From Muribaculaceae bacterium (GTDB lineage: Bacteria; Bacteroidota; Bacteroidia; Bacteroidales; Muribaculaceae), in assembly GCA_029051525.1 (NCBI GenBank), contig JAIDKG010000006.1, positions 1-54,913 on the forward strand: a stretch of 54,913 nt of DNA, written 5' to 3'. Position 1 is the stretch's first letter. The number at the start of each line of letters is the position of its first letter. This document shows, piece after piece, positions 53,824-54,913 of this stretch. Under the pieces are notes generated by a model that saw only the letters and a list, made by a program, of their open reading frames with translations, was not told where the DNA came from and searched no databases. The position numbers and the translations under genes are program-made.

Positions 53824-54696
53824 ATGAGCAAGAAGTCGATACGGTTTTTCAATGACCGCGAGGTTAGGGCGGTCTGGGATGACGAGAACAACTGCTGGTG
53901 GTTCTCGGCTACTGACGTGGTGCGCGCTATCAACGATGAGCCGGACTATACTAAGGCCGGCAACTATTGGCGATGGCTTAAGCGTAAGCTTGGGCAGGAA
54001 GGTGTTCAACTCGTGAGTCCCACTCACGGGTTCAAATTCGAGGCTCCCGATGGTAAGCAGCGTAAGGCCGATGTGCTCAACAGCGAGGGCGTTATCCTTC
54101 TTGCAAAGCATTATCCAAACAATCGTGCGAGCAAGTTCCTTGATTGGTTTACATATAGCGACAACACTATCGACGGGCAGAGTCGCAAGAAGGCGTATAC
54201 TCTGTTTGAAAGCGGTTTGCTGAATTCTCTGGAGCCGGGCAGCATGAAATGTCTGCAACAGATTCATGCCTACCTCTTCGGCGGTCTCTATGAGTTTGCC
54301 GGACAGATAAGAACCAAGAACATATCAAAGGGCGGTTTCACTTTTGCCAACTGCCTCCATTTCTCAACTATAATTCCGACCATTGAACGTATGCCGGAAA
54401 CGACGATAGACGAAATCGCCGACAAGTATGTCGAGATGAACGTCGTGCATCCGTTTATGGAAGGAAACGGACGTAGCACTCGCATCTGGCTCGACCTGAT
54501 GCTCCGTCGCTCGCTGAAACTGTGCGTAGACTGGAGCCGGATTGACAAGAATGAATATCTGACAGCGATGAGAGAAAGCGTTATTGACTCAACCCATATC
54601 AAAGCCTTGCTGAAAGGTGCGCTTACCGACAAAATCAACGACCGCGAAATGTTCATGAAAGGCATCGACTACTCATATTACTACGAGGAAGAGTAG
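53824..54696 (+). CDS. BRO-N / Fic fusion protein
   Basis: 290 residues. Residues 1-110 are a BRO-N domain (SIRFFNDREVRAVWDDENNCWWFSATDVV..., VLNSEGVILLAKHYPNNRASKFLDW), a phage-antirepressor-like DNA-binding module. Residues 125-290 are a Fic domain with an intact HPFMEGNGRSTR motif and the upstream GGFTFAN flap. Fic enzymes with this motif transfer AMP from ATP to protein hydroxyls. No clear S/TxxxEG inhibitory helix was found. GC content is higher than in the methylase gene upstream. It may be the effector or a regulator of the cluster. Confidence 0.85.
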   Translation: MSKKSIRFFNDREVRAVWDDENNCWWFSATDVVRAINDEPDYTKAGNYWRWLKRKLGQEGVQLVSPTHGFKFEAPDGKQRKADVLNSEGVILLAKHYPNNRASKFLDWFTYSDNTIDGQSRKKAYTLFESGLLNSLEPGSMKCLQQIHAYLFGGLYEFAGQIRTKNISKGGFTFANCLHFSTIIPTIERMPETTIDEIADKYVEMNVVHPFMEGNGRSTRIWLDLMLRRSLKLCVDWSRIDKNEYLTAMRESVIDSTHIKALLKGALTDKINDREMFMKGIDYSYYYEEE

Positions 54697-54799
54697 GCTT
54701 ACTCTCTAATACCGTCTATGCGTATCGGCGGCCAAAAGTTACGCAGAATATTTGAATTTTGCCTGTAATTTGCCTGTAGAAAATAAAAGAAGGAGCTTA

Positions 54800-54842
54800 A
54801 CTTAGAGCGCGTTCCTTAAAATTTCGGGGTCGTAGGGGCGGC
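54800..54842 (+). repeat. Dispersed repeat, long copy
   Basis: CTTAGAGCGCGTTCCTTAAAATTTCGGGG and on through CGTAGGGG, the same as the left half of 14884-14945 and the reverse complement of 18-77 and 19861-19922. Confidence 0.85.
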
Positions 54843-54848
54843 GATGAA

Positions 54849-54892
54849 GCCGTCAAAAGGTGACGGTGCGGGCACTGACACCTTTTGACAGC
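54849..54892 (+). terminator. Hairpin after the BRO-N-Fic gene
   Basis: Arms 54849-54862 (GCCGTCAAAAGGTG) and 54879-54892 (CACCTTTTGACAGC) pair at 13 of 14 positions around a 16-nt loop. It has no U-run. It directly follows the long dispersed repeat. Confidence 0.5.
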
Positions 54893-54913
54893 CTCCTGCC
54901 TATGGGCAACTGC

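Larger units (their letters stand above)
54697..54913. other. Window-end intergenic stretch
   Basis: Contains a direct repeat TTTGCCTGTA (around 54757 and 54769), the long dispersed repeat at 54800-54842 and the hairpin at 54849-54892. No gene is seen before the window ends. Confidence 0.5.

Overview
The window looks like a Bacteroidales chromosome segment, most likely from a gut Bacteroidota such as the Muribaculaceae. The family-level call is an inference. It rests on promoters with a -7 box TAnnTTTG and no Shine-Dalgarno runs, a large secreted protein with a type IX secretion-type C-terminus, a GH29 fucosidase, and AraC and TPR proteins of Bacteroidales style. Metabolic genes are GC-rich; the defence genes are visibly more AT-rich and mosaic.

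Layout. 1-0.7 kb: a Phd/RelE-type toxin-antitoxin pair. 0.8-6.4 kb: UPF0371 protein, DUF3108-like periplasmic protein, a WG-repeat protein and its unknown partner. 7.2-7.8 kb: MntA/HepT toxin-antitoxin pair between copies of a strongly palindromic repeat. 8.4-24 kb: ordinary host genes: YeiH-type transporter, NhaC antiporter, nitroreductase, ROK kinase, fucosidase, CutC, transglutaminase-like protein, TPR-retropepsin protein and a 1300-residue secreted SGNH protein. 24-25.7 kb: rearranged DNA holding 9-bp tandem repeats, a four-helix-bundle gene, a collapsed duplicate of a gene that is intact at 41-43 kb, and a GNAT fragment. 25.9-37.5 kb: a BREX type 4 operon (brxP, small ORF, brxC, pglZ, brxL, accessory ORF), preceded by about 310 nt of apparently structured RNA ending in a terminator. 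37.7-41.2 kb: IS remnant, AraC regulator, acetyltransferase, hydrolase and a truncated flavodoxin. 41.2-44.9 kb: a two-gene operon of RecD-like helicase and TPR protein. 45.3-54.7 kb: a second defence cluster: HTH regulator, methyltransferase-like protein, small SH3-like protein, a 1344-residue nuclease-helicase-methyltransferase, AAA/TOPRIM ATPase, Dam-type methylase and a BRO-N-Fic protein.

How it fits together. From about 24 kb rightwards this is a defence island. Two signals tie it together. First, a palindrome abutting the -33 element, with the same 19-nt spacing to the -7 box, controls three loci: the four-helix gene, the helicase operon and the methyltransferase operon. Two of these promoter regions are identical over 51 nt. 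Second, a short dispersed repeat with core AAGGAACGCGCTCTAA occurs about ten times, often at gene ends and exactly at two truncation junctions, so it probably marks recombination or insertion points. The most unusual candidates are the structured leader in front of BREX, the cassette replacement between the 24 kb and 41-45 kb loci, and the composite nuclease-helicase-methyltransferase cluster. No tRNA, rRNA or CRISPR array was seen.
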